A stretch of DNA of 43,423 bases from Bacteroidaceae bacterium (GTDB taxonomy: Bacteria; Bacteroidota; Bacteroidia; Bacteroidales; Barnesiellaceae_A), in the NCBI GenBank assembly GCA_017410245.1, contig JAFQRE010000035.1, forward strand, positions 1 to 43,423, written 5' to 3'. The position numbers and the translations under genes were made by a program. Shown here one piece after another: positions 7,894 through 14,560 of this stretch. Within the stretch, counting starts at the first letter, position 1. Each line of letters starts with the position of its first letter. The notes below the pieces were generated by a model that made no database searches, was not told the origin of the DNA, and saw nothing but the letters and a program-made list of their open reading frames with translations.

Positions 7894-8733
7894 ATGAAGA
7901 AGATATGTGTTATCACTATGGTGCGTAATGATGAGTTTTACTTGCGCAAGTGGGTAGAATACTATGGTGCACAGTTTGGTCGTGATAATTTAAGAATATA
8001 TTTTGATGGAGAGGATCAGCAGGTACCCTCGTTTTGTGAGGGCGTATATACCGAGTTGAAGCCTCGTATTCCCGGCCTTGTTGTGAAGTCGGAAAAGGAG
8101 CGTCTTGGATTTCTGTCGCGTCAGGCCAAACGCTTGATGACCGAGGAACACTATGACTTGGTGATAGGTACCGATGCAGATGAATTTCTTGTCGTAGATC
8201 CGAAGGTCAATCTGTCGCTCTGTGAGTACCTTAGTTCTATAAAGATTGATGTGTCGGTTTCGGGCCTTGGAGTTGATGTGGGGCAGCATCTCGATTGCGA
8301 AGGTGTAATAGATGCCCATATACCATTTCTCAACCAGCGTCGTTATGCCTATTTGTGCTCAAGATATACCAAACCCTCGGTTATAGCACGTCCTGTAAGA
8401 TGGGGCTCGGGATTTCACCGTGTCAAAGGTCATAACTTCCATATTGATAAAAACCTATTCTTGTTTCACTTTGGCAGTATCGACTATAAGATGATAGAGG
8501 ACCGCATGAGCAATGCCGACCTTGTATCGACCGGCCGTCTCAAGCACATCAAGAAAAGGGCCAGAACCATATTTGTTGTCACAGCAGCGAAGGCGCGCGA
8601 TTGGGATAAAACCGTAGGCCGAGTGCGTTGTGTGCAACAGTATTTGCGACCTATATATGCCATCAACAAGCCTTGGAATCCCATCAACAAGGTGGTAGTG
8701 CGCATTCCCGACCGATTTAAGGATATTGTGTAA
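7894..8733 (+). CDS. Glycosyltransferase family 2/92-like protein
   Basis: A 279-aa cytoplasmic protein opening KKICVITMVRNDEFYLRKWVEYYGAQFG, the signature of the Glyco_tranf_2_4/GT92-type glycosyltransferases. The DXD-like metal site is in DLVIGTDADEFLVVD (residues about 86-100). Downstream are ARPVRWGSGFHRVKGHNF and LFLFHFGSIDYKMIEDR, where histidines typical for this group cluster. It is the first gene of a plus-strand set with another GT2 and a Stealth protein, so it probably adds a sugar in a surface polysaccharide or lipopolysaccharide. The acceptor is unknown. The C-terminal 60 residues are basic. Confidence 0.8.
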   Translation: MKKICVITMVRNDEFYLRKWVEYYGAQFGRDNLRIYFDGEDQQVPSFCEGVYTELKPRIPGLVVKSEKERLGFLSRQAKRLMTEEHYDLVIGTDADEFLVVDPKVNLSLCEYLSSIKIDVSVSGLGVDVGQHLDCEGVIDAHIPFLNQRRYAYLCSRYTKPSVIARPVRWGSGFHRVKGHNFHIDKNLFLFHFGSIDYKMIEDRMSNADLVSTGRLKHIKKRARTIFVVTAAKARDWDKTVGRVRCVQQYLRPIYAINKPWNPINKVVVRIPDRFKDIV

Positions 8734-8789
8734 TGGTGAGTTTTGTATCATACATTATATATATACATAATTCTATAAGGTTGTAGGGT

Positions 8790-9725
8790 ATGAGCAATTA
8801 TAAGATTTCTCTTGTTGTAGCCATATATGGTGTAGAGAAGTATATACGCCAGTTTGCCGACTCGGCACTTGGGCAGACATACGATAATATACAATATGTA
8901 TTTGTCAATGATGGTACCAAAGATGCCTCAATGGATATACTTGAGACACTGATACAAGAGAAGTATGAACATAGACGCAACGATATTGTTGTGGTAAATA
9001 AAGTGAATGAAGGGCTGCCTCTTGCACGCAAAACAGGCATTGAGCATGCTACCGGCGAGTATGTATTGTTGGTCGATTCGGACGATTGGTTGGAACATGA
9101 TGCCGTAGCAAAGGTAATGGCTGAGGCCGACCGTACCGGTGCCGACTTTATATATTTCGATTTTATCAAGGAGTATAATAATCGTCGCCCTGTAAAGCAT
9201 GAGAAACTATATACAGCCCACACCAAAGGCTTGTATATTGCCAATTTGTTCAACCTGCGCTCTTATGCCTACACATGGAGCAAGTGCTTCCGTCGCCGAC
9301 TTTACACCGATAACATAATAGTGACGCCTCGATATGGTATGCACGAAGATATATGCTTGATGTCGCAGATTATCTTCTATGCCAAGAGTTTTGCCTATTT
9401 GCGTGAGACTCTGTACCATTACCGCCTCAATAACCCCAATTCGCTTTCGGTGCAGAATATTCACGTCCGACACCTCGCCTCTATACGCAATATGCTCGAC
9501 CTTTGTGCCTATTATAGAGACCGTCTCGAAGGGTCGCCGGTAGAGAAAGTTGCAGGAGGTGTATTCATAAGAGCCGGGTGGTATGCCATAGTGCATAAGT
9601 ATAATCTATGGAATGAATATCCCTGGTTGGGCAAGGAGATACGAAAAGCCCCGTTGAGCACACTGTATCGGTCGTCATTATTGACGCAACTTGTCGTTAA
9701 AGCATACACCTATATATGGCATTGA
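8790..9725 (+). CDS. Glycosyltransferase family 2 (WcaA/EpsJ-like)
   Basis: A 311-aa GT-A enzyme: SLVVAIYGVEKYIRQFADSALGQTYDNIQYVFVNDGTKDASMDI is the classic nucleotide-sugar binding N-terminus, NEGLPLARKTGIEHATGEYVLLVDSDDWLEHDAV carries the SDD metal-binding triad, and YTWSKCFRRRLY with MHEDICLMSQI is the acceptor/catalytic segment of capsular GT2 enzymes. It would transfer one sugar in surface-glycan assembly. It lies 56 bases after the preceding GT and 51 bases before the Stealth gene, with no separate promoter visible, so the three probably form one operon. Confidence 0.88.
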   Translation: MSNYKISLVVAIYGVEKYIRQFADSALGQTYDNIQYVFVNDGTKDASMDILETLIQEKYEHRRNDIVVVNKVNEGLPLARKTGIEHATGEYVLLVDSDDWLEHDAVAKVMAEADRTGADFIYFDFIKEYNNRRPVKHEKLYTAHTKGLYIANLFNLRSYAYTWSKCFRRRLYTDNIIVTPRYGMHEDICLMSQIIFYAKSFAYLRETLYHYRLNNPNSLSVQNIHVRHLASIRNMLDLCAYYRDRLEGSPVEKVAGGVFIRAGWYAIVHKYNLWNEYPWLGKEIRKAPLSTLYRSSLLTQLVVKAYTYIWH

Positions 9726-9776
9726 CAGGTCGATAGCAGTCTATAACACAGATTTATTCACGCACTCCATAACACT

Positions 9777-10751
9777 ATGAACTTCCCTATTGATTTGGTA
9801 TATATGTGGGTCGATGGTAACGACCCCGATTGGCAAGCCAAGCGCTTGAGCTACAAGGACAACAAAGTCAATAACATTGCCGAGAATGCCTCGGCGGCTC
9901 GATGGCGCAACAATGACGAGTTGCGATACTCGTTGCGTTCGGTAGAGATGTATGCGCCCTGGATAAACCACATATATATTGTCACCGACAATCAGCGTCC
10001 TGCATGGTTGCGCGAGAATCACCCTCGTGTCACCATAGTCGATCATCGTACCATCTTTCCAGCCGATGCTTTGCCTGTGTTCAGTAGCAGTGCTATAGAA
10101 AGTTGTATATATAAGATACCCGGGCTCAGTGAACACTTCATATTGGGCAACGATGATACACTCTTCTCGGCTCCCACTACGCCCGATGTGTTTTTCAATA
10201 CCGATGGAACACCTATAGTGCGAGTAAAACACTTCAATCGTAAGCGAAATTATGCCGTAGGGTCATATCATCGCATGGTGGTGCGTATGCAAGATATGGT
10301 GCATGAGCAGACCGGAACGCTGATAAAATACTCGCCACATCACGGCCTTGATGCCTACCGTAAGAGTATCTATGAATATTGTGTGACCAATCTCTATGCC
10401 GATAAATGGCAAGCTACAACCTACAAGCGTTTTCGGCACGAAGATGATATGCACCGCAGCTTTGTCGATTACTATGCGTTGGCAACCGGGCGGGCGCAAT
10501 TGCGCTTGGTGCGACGCTTCAATCGCATCAATACCTTGGGTGAGGCTTTGAAAGCAATATTGACCCATCGATTTGCAAGTGACTCGCGCATAGTGTCGGT
10601 GTATATGCGCAATTACGATGCTATCATGCGCGAGCACAATCCGTTGATGATATGTGTTAATGACAATGAGCGAGCAACAGAGGCCGATTGTCGTCGTATG
10701 AAGGCATTCCTTGAGGAGAGATATGCTGTTAAAAGTTCATTTGAGAAATAG
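9777..10751 (+). CDS. Stealth-family sugar-phosphate transferase
   Basis: A 324-aa protein with the Stealth conserved regions. CR1 is DLVYMWVDGNDPDWQAKR at residues about 5-22. CR2 is NDELRYSLRSVEMYAPWINHIYIVTDNQRPAWL through LPVFSSSAIESCIYKIPGLSEHFILGNDDTLF at about 44-130. Stealth proteins transfer sugar-1-phosphates and build phosphodiester-linked capsule or exopolysaccharide repeats; the family includes meningococcal capsule polymerases and eukaryotic GlcNAc-phosphotransferase. CR3-like residues (HHGLDAYRKS) follow at about 180. Its place after two glycosyltransferases supports a role in making a phosphoglycan or phosphate-decorated surface polymer. No signal peptide is seen; it acts in the cytoplasm. 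Confidence 0.88.
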   Translation: MNFPIDLVYMWVDGNDPDWQAKRLSYKDNKVNNIAENASAARWRNNDELRYSLRSVEMYAPWINHIYIVTDNQRPAWLRENHPRVTIVDHRTIFPADALPVFSSSAIESCIYKIPGLSEHFILGNDDTLFSAPTTPDVFFNTDGTPIVRVKHFNRKRNYAVGSYHRMVVRMQDMVHEQTGTLIKYSPHHGLDAYRKSIYEYCVTNLYADKWQATTYKRFRHEDDMHRSFVDYYALATGRAQLRLVRRFNRINTLGEALKAILTHRFASDSRIVSVYMRNYDAIMREHNPLMICVNDNERATEADCRRMKAFLEERYAVKSSFEK

Positions 10752-10757
10752 CTGTGT

Positions 10758-11060
10758 ATGAAGAGAGTGCGTATAACCGTAATGCGAATGGCGTGCTATA
10801 GCGACTTGATGTCGTTGTATGAAAATCCTATCGAGCATACTTGCGATATGCGTGTGGGCCAGACATTTGATGTAATAGATGGGCGCAAGCCCGAGGGAAT
10901 GTGCGATAGTGCATGGGAGACACTATTGCCGTTTGTTACGGAGTTGGCTCAAGGTGGAGGCAACTTTTTTGATGGTTGGATGCGTAATCCTCACTCGGCA
11001 ATGCTATCGTGTAACGATGGCTTCCGTCCCGTCAGTTTCTTGGTAGAGGTGGTAGATTGA
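10758..11060 (+). CDS. TIGR04076-family small protein
   Basis: A 100-aa protein with the conserved pattern MKRVRITVMRM near the N-terminus, EGMCDSAWETLLPFV in the middle and GWMRNPHSAMLSCNDGFRPVSF at the end. This matches the family annotated TIGR04076, whose function is unknown. Two cysteines, in GMCDSAW and SCNDG, are characteristic and may bind a metal. It begins seven bases after the Stealth stop codon, so it may be co-transcribed with the glycan genes, though homologues are also found in other contexts, so no functional link is claimed. Confidence 0.75.
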   Translation: MKRVRITVMRMACYSDLMSLYENPIEHTCDMRVGQTFDVIDGRKPEGMCDSAWETLLPFVTELAQGGGNFFDGWMRNPHSAMLSCNDGFRPVSFLVEVVD

Positions 11061-11115
11061 TGGCTATGGTACCTCAATAGAAAAATTGCGATAATGTACT
11101 TTTTTCGTTATATAA

Positions 11116-11146
11116 TTTGATGATTAAAATAAAAAGCGTACATTTG
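11116..11146 (+). promoter_or_regulatory. Promoter of the tRNA gene
   Basis: TTTG at 11116-11119 and TACATTTG at 11139-11146 are 19 bases apart, a full Bacteroidota -33/-7 pair. The tRNA starts 13 bases downstream of the -7 element. Confidence 0.7.
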
Positions 11147-11158
11147 TAACATCTACAT

Positions 11159-11231
11159 GCGACAGTAGCTCAGTTGGTAGAGCATGAGCTTCCCAAGCTC
11201 AGGGGCGCGGGTTCGAGTCCCGTTTGTCGCT
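11159..11231 (+). tRNA. tRNA-Gly (anticodon CCC)
   Basis: A 73-base cloverleaf: acceptor GCGACAG pairs with TTGTCGC, D-arm GCTC/GAGC, anticodon stem TGAGC/GCTCA with loop TTCCCAA (anticodon CCC, reading GGG), and T-arm GCGGG-TTCGAGT-CCCGT. The discriminator base is T, as in glycine tRNAs, and CCA is not encoded. It is the last host gene before the phage integrase. Confidence 0.95.
11205..11231 (+). other. Probable left phage attachment site (attL) in the tRNA 3' end
   Basis: The integrase gene lies 160 bases downstream in the same direction as the tRNA, the usual arrangement for a tyrosine integrase using the T-arm and acceptor stem as the crossover region. The core length cannot be read from one end alone, since attR is beyond the window. 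Confidence 0.55.
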
Positions 11232-11260
11232 CAGCTGTAAGTGGTTGTAAATTAGTTGCT

Positions 11261-11268
11261 TACATTTG
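11261..11268 (+). promoter_or_regulatory. Candidate -7 element for the integrase gene
   Basis: TACATTTG fits TAnnTTTG and has the same sequence as the tRNA -7 element. It lies 124 bases before the integrase ATG; no -33 box at standard spacing is visible, so this is tentative. Confidence 0.3.
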
Positions 11269-11317
11269 GGTATGAGTTGAGGTGCGACACGAAAGTTGTT
11301 AAAAAAAAACAGAAAAT

Positions 11318-11360
11318 AGTTCAAATTTGGGATATTCAAATTTCCAAATGGATTTCCAAA
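11318..11360. repeat. AT-rich repeats between attL and integrase (possible arm-type sites)
   Basis: ATTTCCAAA occurs at 11340-11348 and again at 11352-11360, a 12-base period. The nearby TTCAAATTTGGGA is related in inverted orientation. Short direct repeats next to an attachment site are typical of integrase arm-binding sites, but no binding evidence is available. Confidence 0.3.
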
Positions 11361-11391
11361 AATTGATTTCTGCTTTAAAAACAACTGAAGT

Positions 11392-12573
11392 ATGGCAATA
11401 ATGAGATTGTGTGTCCGCGATGACAGATGGACAAAAAAAGGTAACAAGGTTCAAATTGCGTTGGCCCATAATGGTAGTACGGTATATATTGCGACACCGG
11501 TGGTGCTGACAAGTGCAAAACAATGGCGAAATGGCCGAGTGGTCAATCATGAGCGTGCGGTGGAACTGAATAGGACACTGAACGATATGATGTGTGACTA
11601 TGAACGACATCTTGATGCTGTGCGAGATGTAGATCAGTATAGTTGCCGGGAACTGCGAGACGTGATGATGGGTAAACGTCAGGCTCGTGATGTATTAACC
11701 TTCGATGATGTGATACAGGAATATATAGCGGAGCTTCGCGAAGATGGTCGTGAGGGTTATGCCATAGTTCTTGGCGTTGAGTCGAGGCGTTTTGCTCGGG
11801 CTGTTGGCGATGTGATGATGGAGGGTATTACTCCTAAGCTGGTTAATAATTATTGTAGGTGGTTGATGCGTCAAGGTTTTGCGGCTGCCACTGTGAGTAT
11901 TGCGCTGCGTAATGTGAGAACTATTGTGAATAGGGCTATCAGGTTGCAGTATGTGCGATATGATGTACACCCTTTTACCGGTGTGCGCATACCGAATGGA
12001 GCGATAAGGGAGATTGATATTGATGTGGAGACGTTGAATAAGATCCGCTGTGCAGAGATAGATATTCGCAGGTTGGCGATGGCGCGTGATCTGTTTATGT
12101 TGTCGTTCTATTGCGGGGGAATGAATATGGCTGATATAGTGCGTGCAGATTGGCGAAGAGAGAGAGTGGAATATGTGCGTGAAAAGACCAAGAATAGAAT
12201 GCAGAGTGTGCAACGTGTGAGTATAGTGATTGCCCCTGAAGCGAGGGAGATAGTGGATAGATATATAGGTGATGATGGCCGGTTGGATTTCGGCTATAAG
12301 TACACCTATCGTAATTTTACGACTTATGTTTCGCGACTATTTCGCCGGCTGATGGGAGAGTTGGGGATAGAAGGTGTGATAATGTATTCGGCACGTAAGA
12401 CGTGGGCACAAATGGCTATGGAACTTGGCGTGAGTGAGAGTACGATAGATTATTGCCTTGGCCACAGCGATAGCCGTCGTGGTATAATAAGGTACTACAC
12501 GAAGGTGCGAAGTAGAATGGCAGATGATGCGATAAGAATGGTGATTGACTATGTGATGGGTAGGATAGAATAA
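11392..12573 (+). CDS. int: Tyrosine recombinase integrase
   Basis: A 393-aa site-specific recombinase of the Bacteroidetes phage/conjugative type. The N-terminal part (1-90, MAIMRLCVRDDRWTKKGNKVQIAL) is the arm-binding AP2-like domain, residues about 105-200 the SAM-like core-binding domain, and 215-385 the catalytic domain. Catalytic residues seen: R335 in YSARKTWA, H358 in CLGHS and the nucleophile Y368 or Y369 in IRYYTKV; the beta-hairpin lysine is probably in REKTKN. The first catalytic arginine normally in box I is replaced by a GGMNMADI sequence, a variation also found in other Bacteroidetes integrases. It drives integration into the adjacent tRNA-Gly gene. A strong hairpin terminator follows the stop codon immediately. 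Confidence 0.93.
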   Translation: MAIMRLCVRDDRWTKKGNKVQIALAHNGSTVYIATPVVLTSAKQWRNGRVVNHERAVELNRTLNDMMCDYERHLDAVRDVDQYSCRELRDVMMGKRQARDVLTFDDVIQEYIAELREDGREGYAIVLGVESRRFARAVGDVMMEGITPKLVNNYCRWLMRQGFAAATVSIALRNVRTIVNRAIRLQYVRYDVHPFTGVRIPNGAIREIDIDVETLNKIRCAEIDIRRLAMARDLFMLSFYCGGMNMADIVRADWRRERVEYVREKTKNRMQSVQRVSIVIAPEAREIVDRYIGDDGRLDFGYKYTYRNFTTYVSRLFRRLMGELGIEGVIMYSARKTWAQMAMELGVSESTIDYCLGHSDSRRGIIRYYTKVRSRMADDAIRMVIDYVMGRIE

Positions 12574-12600
12574 AAGAAGGTGGCCCACGGCCACCTTCTT
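12574..12600 (+). terminator. Terminator of the integrase gene
   Basis: A perfect 12-base stem (AAGAAGGTGGCC / GGCCACCTTCTT) with loop CAC begins at the integrase stop codon. Confidence 0.8.
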
Positions 12601-12634
12601 ATGGTTGAGTTGTCAAGGATTGCTTGATAGGTGA

Positions 12635-12660
12635 AAAAGCCCCTTTAAAGAGGGGCTTTT
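12635..12660 (-). terminator. Terminator of the minus-strand early operon
   Basis: AAAAGCCCCT pairs with AGGGGCTTTT across a six-base loop. It overlaps the stop codon of the 81-aa gene and has A/T runs on both sides, so it can work in both directions. Confidence 0.75.
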
Positions 12661-12890
12661 GTTATGTTATTAATCAGTTGATTGATTTGTTCGGCTGTTA
12701 GATGCTCATAAACTGTAATAAATTCATCACAATAAACGATACCTACCTCGTATGTGTCTATACCATTAGAGGCAAATGGTGTGCCTTGAATGACGCTAAT
12801 GCGGTATCCATTGCCTAAATCAGCCGAGGCTTGTTGGCAGCCAGGGTACGGGTATGGCTCGAAGACGAGGTCCTCAAATGTTATGTTCAT
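12645..12890 (-). CDS. Small phage protein of unknown function (81 aa)
   Basis: An 81-aa acidic protein (MNITFEDLVFEPYPYPGCQQASADLGNGYRISVIQGTPFASNGIDTYEVGIVYCDEFITVYEHLTAEQINQLI). I do not recognise a family. The mix of short strands (YRISVIQG, YEVGIVYC) and a final helix suggests a small alpha/beta fold, with no membrane segment or signal. It is the last gene of the minus-strand early region, six bases after the 91-aa gene and directly followed by a terminator. Its place beside the regulator and integrase is typical of accessory immunity-region or anti-host proteins, but that is position only. Confidence 0.7.
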   Translation of the reverse strand: MNITFEDLVFEPYPYPGCQQASADLGNGYRISVIQGTPFASNGIDTYEVGIVYCDEFITVYEHLTAEQINQLINNITKAPL

Positions 12891-12896
12891 ATCCTG

Positions 12897-13172
12897 TTAG
12901 ATGAGGTTGTGAGAACAAAAACCAATAACCACAGGAGGTTCATGTCGGCAACCTTTAAGATTTGCTGATACTATAAAAGTATTACGGTAATTTGGCAGTG
13001 CTTCGCATCGTGTCTCATTACCGTAAAATCTGCATATCAATGTATCTATGTCGGCAAATTGACACTCTGCTGATTGCCGTAGTTGGGCTATTATATCCCG
13101 AGGAGTTTCGCCGGTAATTTCGGAGGCGAGAGAGTCGGCCAATGAGCCTTTGTGGAAACGGAAATGTATCAT
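12897..13172 (-). CDS. Small phage protein of unknown function (91 aa)
   Basis: A 91-aa protein, MIHFRFHKGSLADSLASEITGETPRDIIAQLRQ, then CRFYGNETRCEALPNYRNTFIVSANLKGCRHEPPVVIGFCSHNLI. No family recognised. Four cysteines and several histidines (CRF, RCEA, GCRHE, FCSHN) hint at a metal-binding or disulphide-poor compact domain, but no standard zinc motif is complete. It starts three bases after the stop of the XRE regulator gene, so the two are probably translated from one message. No membrane segment. Confidence 0.7.
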   Translation of the reverse strand: MIHFRFHKGSLADSLASEITGETPRDIIAQLRQSAECQFADIDTLICRFYGNETRCEALPNYRNTFIVSANLKGCRHEPPVVIGFCSHNLI

Positions 13173-13175
13173 ATC

Positions 13176-13364
13176 TTATTGTTGGTTGAGTCGTTCTACG
13201 AGTTGTGATGGGGTGATGCCGAGGGCTTGGGCGACTCGGTTGATGGTGGATAGCGTGGGGTTGCCTCGCATGATGATGCTGAGATTGTTGCGGGTGGTGC
13301 CGAGTTCTTGCGCTACTTGTGTGATGGTCTTGCCTGAGAGCCGGCAGATGTTTTTTATGTCCAT
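13176..13364 (-). CDS. XRE-family helix-turn-helix regulator (candidate repressor)
   Basis: A 62-aa protein consisting of one Cro/CI-type DNA-binding domain: MDIKNICRLSGKTITQVAQELGTTRNNLSIIMRGNPTLSTINRVAQALGITPSQLVERL. Helices 2 and 3 (TQVAQELGTTRNNLSIIMRG) form the HTH; GNPTLSTINRVAQALGI is the usual closing helix. There is no C-terminal oligomerisation or cleavage domain, so if it is the lysogeny regulator it is not of the RecA-cleaved CI kind; a Cro-like or small-regulator role is equally possible. A perfect palindrome 47 bases upstream (13411-13424) and a similar core upstream of the 240-aa gene are the obvious candidate binding sites. No -7 element for this gene on the minus strand was found. 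Confidence 0.85.
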   Translation of the reverse strand: MDIKNICRLSGKTITQVAQELGTTRNNLSIIMRGNPTLSTINRVAQALGITPSQLVERLNQQ

Positions 13365-13365
13365 A

Positions 13366-13399
13366 TTGTTGTGGGTTATGGATTATTTGTTTAACTTTG
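13366..13399 (+). promoter_or_regulatory. Plus-strand promoter in the immunity region
   Basis: TTGTTG at 13366-13371 and TAACTTTG at 13392-13399, 20 bases apart, make a good Bacteroidota promoter pointing away from the regulator gene. Transcription would begin near 13406, next to the palindrome at 13411. The only thing before the terminator at 13456 is a short non-coding stretch. Confidence 0.55.
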
Positions 13400-13410
13400 C
13401 ACTGTTAATT

Positions 13411-13424
13411 TCTACTATAGTAGA
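13411..13424. promoter_or_regulatory. Perfect 14-base palindrome, candidate operator
   Basis: TCTACTATAGTAGA is its own reverse complement and sits at about +5 to +18 of the plus-strand promoter, upstream of the XRE regulator gene. The core ACTATAGT recurs at 14468-14475. Confidence 0.5.
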
Positions 13425-13455
13425 TAGAGGCGATAGCCTTGTGAATTGATGAATT

Positions 13456-13482
13456 AGGCGCACCTACAGGTGCGCCTTTTTT
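13456..13482 (+). terminator. Rho-independent terminator of the plus-strand transcript
   Basis: AGGCGCACC pairs with GGTGCGCCT over a four-base loop and is followed by six T in the plus direction. In the minus direction there is no T run, so it serves the plus-strand RNA better than the 79-aa gene that ends beside it. Confidence 0.75.
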
Positions 13483-13720
13483 ATTCTTCTTCGTCATCAC
13501 AAGTGAAATAACCGAATACTTCTACTGTGCGGAAGTTGGCATCTTGTACTTCGATAGCTCCGGTCTCGCCACACCATGATGGTATTCTACGGTCAATATA
13601 AGTGAATCGAGTTATGTCATCAACTGTTACTTCTTGCTCGGGTATATACCCGTTAATCTCTTCGCATAGTTTGCGTGCCTCTTCGAGAGCCTCGGAATAG
13701 TAGTAATATAGTTGTGCCAT
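13481..13720 (-). CDS. Small phage protein of unknown function (79 aa)
   Basis: A 79-aa very acidic protein: an N-terminal helix MAQLYYYYSEALEEARKLCEEINGYIPEQEVTVDDITRF, then short strands with SWCGETGAIEVQDANFRTVEVFGYFTCDDEEE. I know no family for it. The acidic tail and small size recall DNA-mimic or anti-restriction proteins, but this is only composition. It starts two bases after the stop of the 240-aa gene, so both belong to one transcript from the promoter at 14492-14523. Confidence 0.7.
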   Translation of the reverse strand: MAQLYYYYSEALEEARKLCEEINGYIPEQEVTVDDITRFTYIDRRIPSWCGETGAIEVQDANFRTVEVFGYFTCDDEEE

Positions 13721-13722
13721 GA

Positions 13723-14445
13723 TTATTGAGGTATTAAAAACAAATTACAAAAATTATCAGGTGCGTTGATGTTGTATTTGCTCTGCTCGATGTATTCGTT
13801 ATAAGTTGGGACGTCCTCTTCGCATTCTTCGTGGTAGTATAGATCACGTATATGGTTGTAGTTGGCAATGAGTTTGTTGCGCTCGTCGATTAGATTCTGA
13901 AGTTTCTCTATATATTCTTTTTCATCTTCTGATTCCTCTGATATAGATGCATAAGTATTATTAATAGTGTCAATACACTCTTCTAACAAGAGAGTTCTCG
14001 CTGATGTCCATTCGTGGTGGTGGCCTGTCTCAATGATGAGTTGTCGATTCGTGATGTCGGCATGATAGTATGATAGGCGAATGAATTGCTCTGTCAATCG
14101 TTGTTCGTTCTCTACGTTGATGCATTGGCCGTGGGTTATCTCTTCTATTCCTGCGTAGCATGAATAGCTGTCATCGTATGTCTCGCATATATCATCTATA
14201 TCGATGCTATTAATATACGATAGTGGTATAATGTGCTTGTTGCTGATGCTATACATATACGCATCTTCTGCATTATCGTTATCGTATATTACGATAACAA
14301 ATTGCTTCTCATATATGTATATGGGCAATTCTTGTTTGATACCGGCATCAAGGATTGAATCGATTAATTCGGGGTTAGTTGCCTCGATTGTTCGCCATTC
14401 TCTGTTAATTCGGTCTAATCTTTCGATTTGTTCTTTAGTTCTCAT
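13723..14445 (-). CDS. Phage protein of unknown function (240 aa)
   Basis: A 240-aa acidic, mostly helical protein beginning MRTKEQIERLDRINREWRTIEATNPELIDSILDAG, with a central strand pair (LPIYIYEKQFVIVIYDNDNAEDAYMY) and a long coiled region (SESEDEKEYIEKLQNLIDERNKLIANYNHIRDLYY). No domain is recognised and no signal or membrane segment is present. It is the first gene of the minus-strand early operon and has its own promoter with an operator-like ACTATAGT just behind the transcription start, so it is probably controlled by the phage regulator. Confidence 0.75.
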   Translation of the reverse strand: MRTKEQIERLDRINREWRTIEATNPELIDSILDAGIKQELPIYIYEKQFVIVIYDNDNAEDAYMYSISNKHIIPLSYINSIDIDDICETYDDSYSCYAGIEEITHGQCINVENEQRLTEQFIRLSYYHADITNRQLIIETGHHHEWTSARTLLLEECIDTINNTYASISEESEDEKEYIEKLQNLIDERNKLIANYNHIRDLYYHEECEEDVPTYNEYIEQSKYNINAPDNFCNLFLIPQ

Positions 14446-14466
14446 GATTTTGAAATTGTTAATTAA

Positions 14467-14475
14467 TACTATAGT
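14467..14475. promoter_or_regulatory. Second operator-like core upstream of the 240-aa gene
   Basis: TACTATAGT contains the same palindromic ACTATAGT as the 13411 palindrome. It lies 16 bases past the -7 element of the minus-strand promoter, almost the same relative position as in the divergent plus-strand promoter (14 bases). Confidence 0.4.
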
Positions 14476-14491
14476 GATTGAATTGATGATG

Positions 14492-14523
14492 CAAAGGTAA
14501 ACTATGATTTACTATTTGTCAAT
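14492..14523 (-). promoter_or_regulatory. Promoter of the minus-strand early operon
   Basis: On the minus strand TTGAC (14523-14519) and TACCTTTG (14499-14492) are 19 bases apart. The message would start near 14485 and reach the ATG at 14445 after about 40 bases. Confidence 0.65.
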
Positions 14524-14560
14524 ATATTTCGCGTTAAAAGGTGTTAATGGTTGTAAGATT

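Larger units (their letters stand above)
13406..13482 (+). ncRNA. Candidate phage small RNA (about 75 nt)
   Basis: A promoter (13366-13399) and a strong rho-independent terminator (13456-13482) on the plus strand enclose about 50 bases that hold no reading frame (the only ATG gives a two-codon frame). All annotated genes on both sides are on the minus strand, so this transcript has no protein to serve. Its 3' end reaches the stop codon of the 79-aa gene, so it could also act as a short antisense RNA. It has not been shown experimentally. Confidence 0.4.

Noticed and set aside
11199..11447. Minus-strand ORF across the tRNA ending SDKRDSNPRP
   Set aside because: This is the well-known spurious translation of a tRNA gene.
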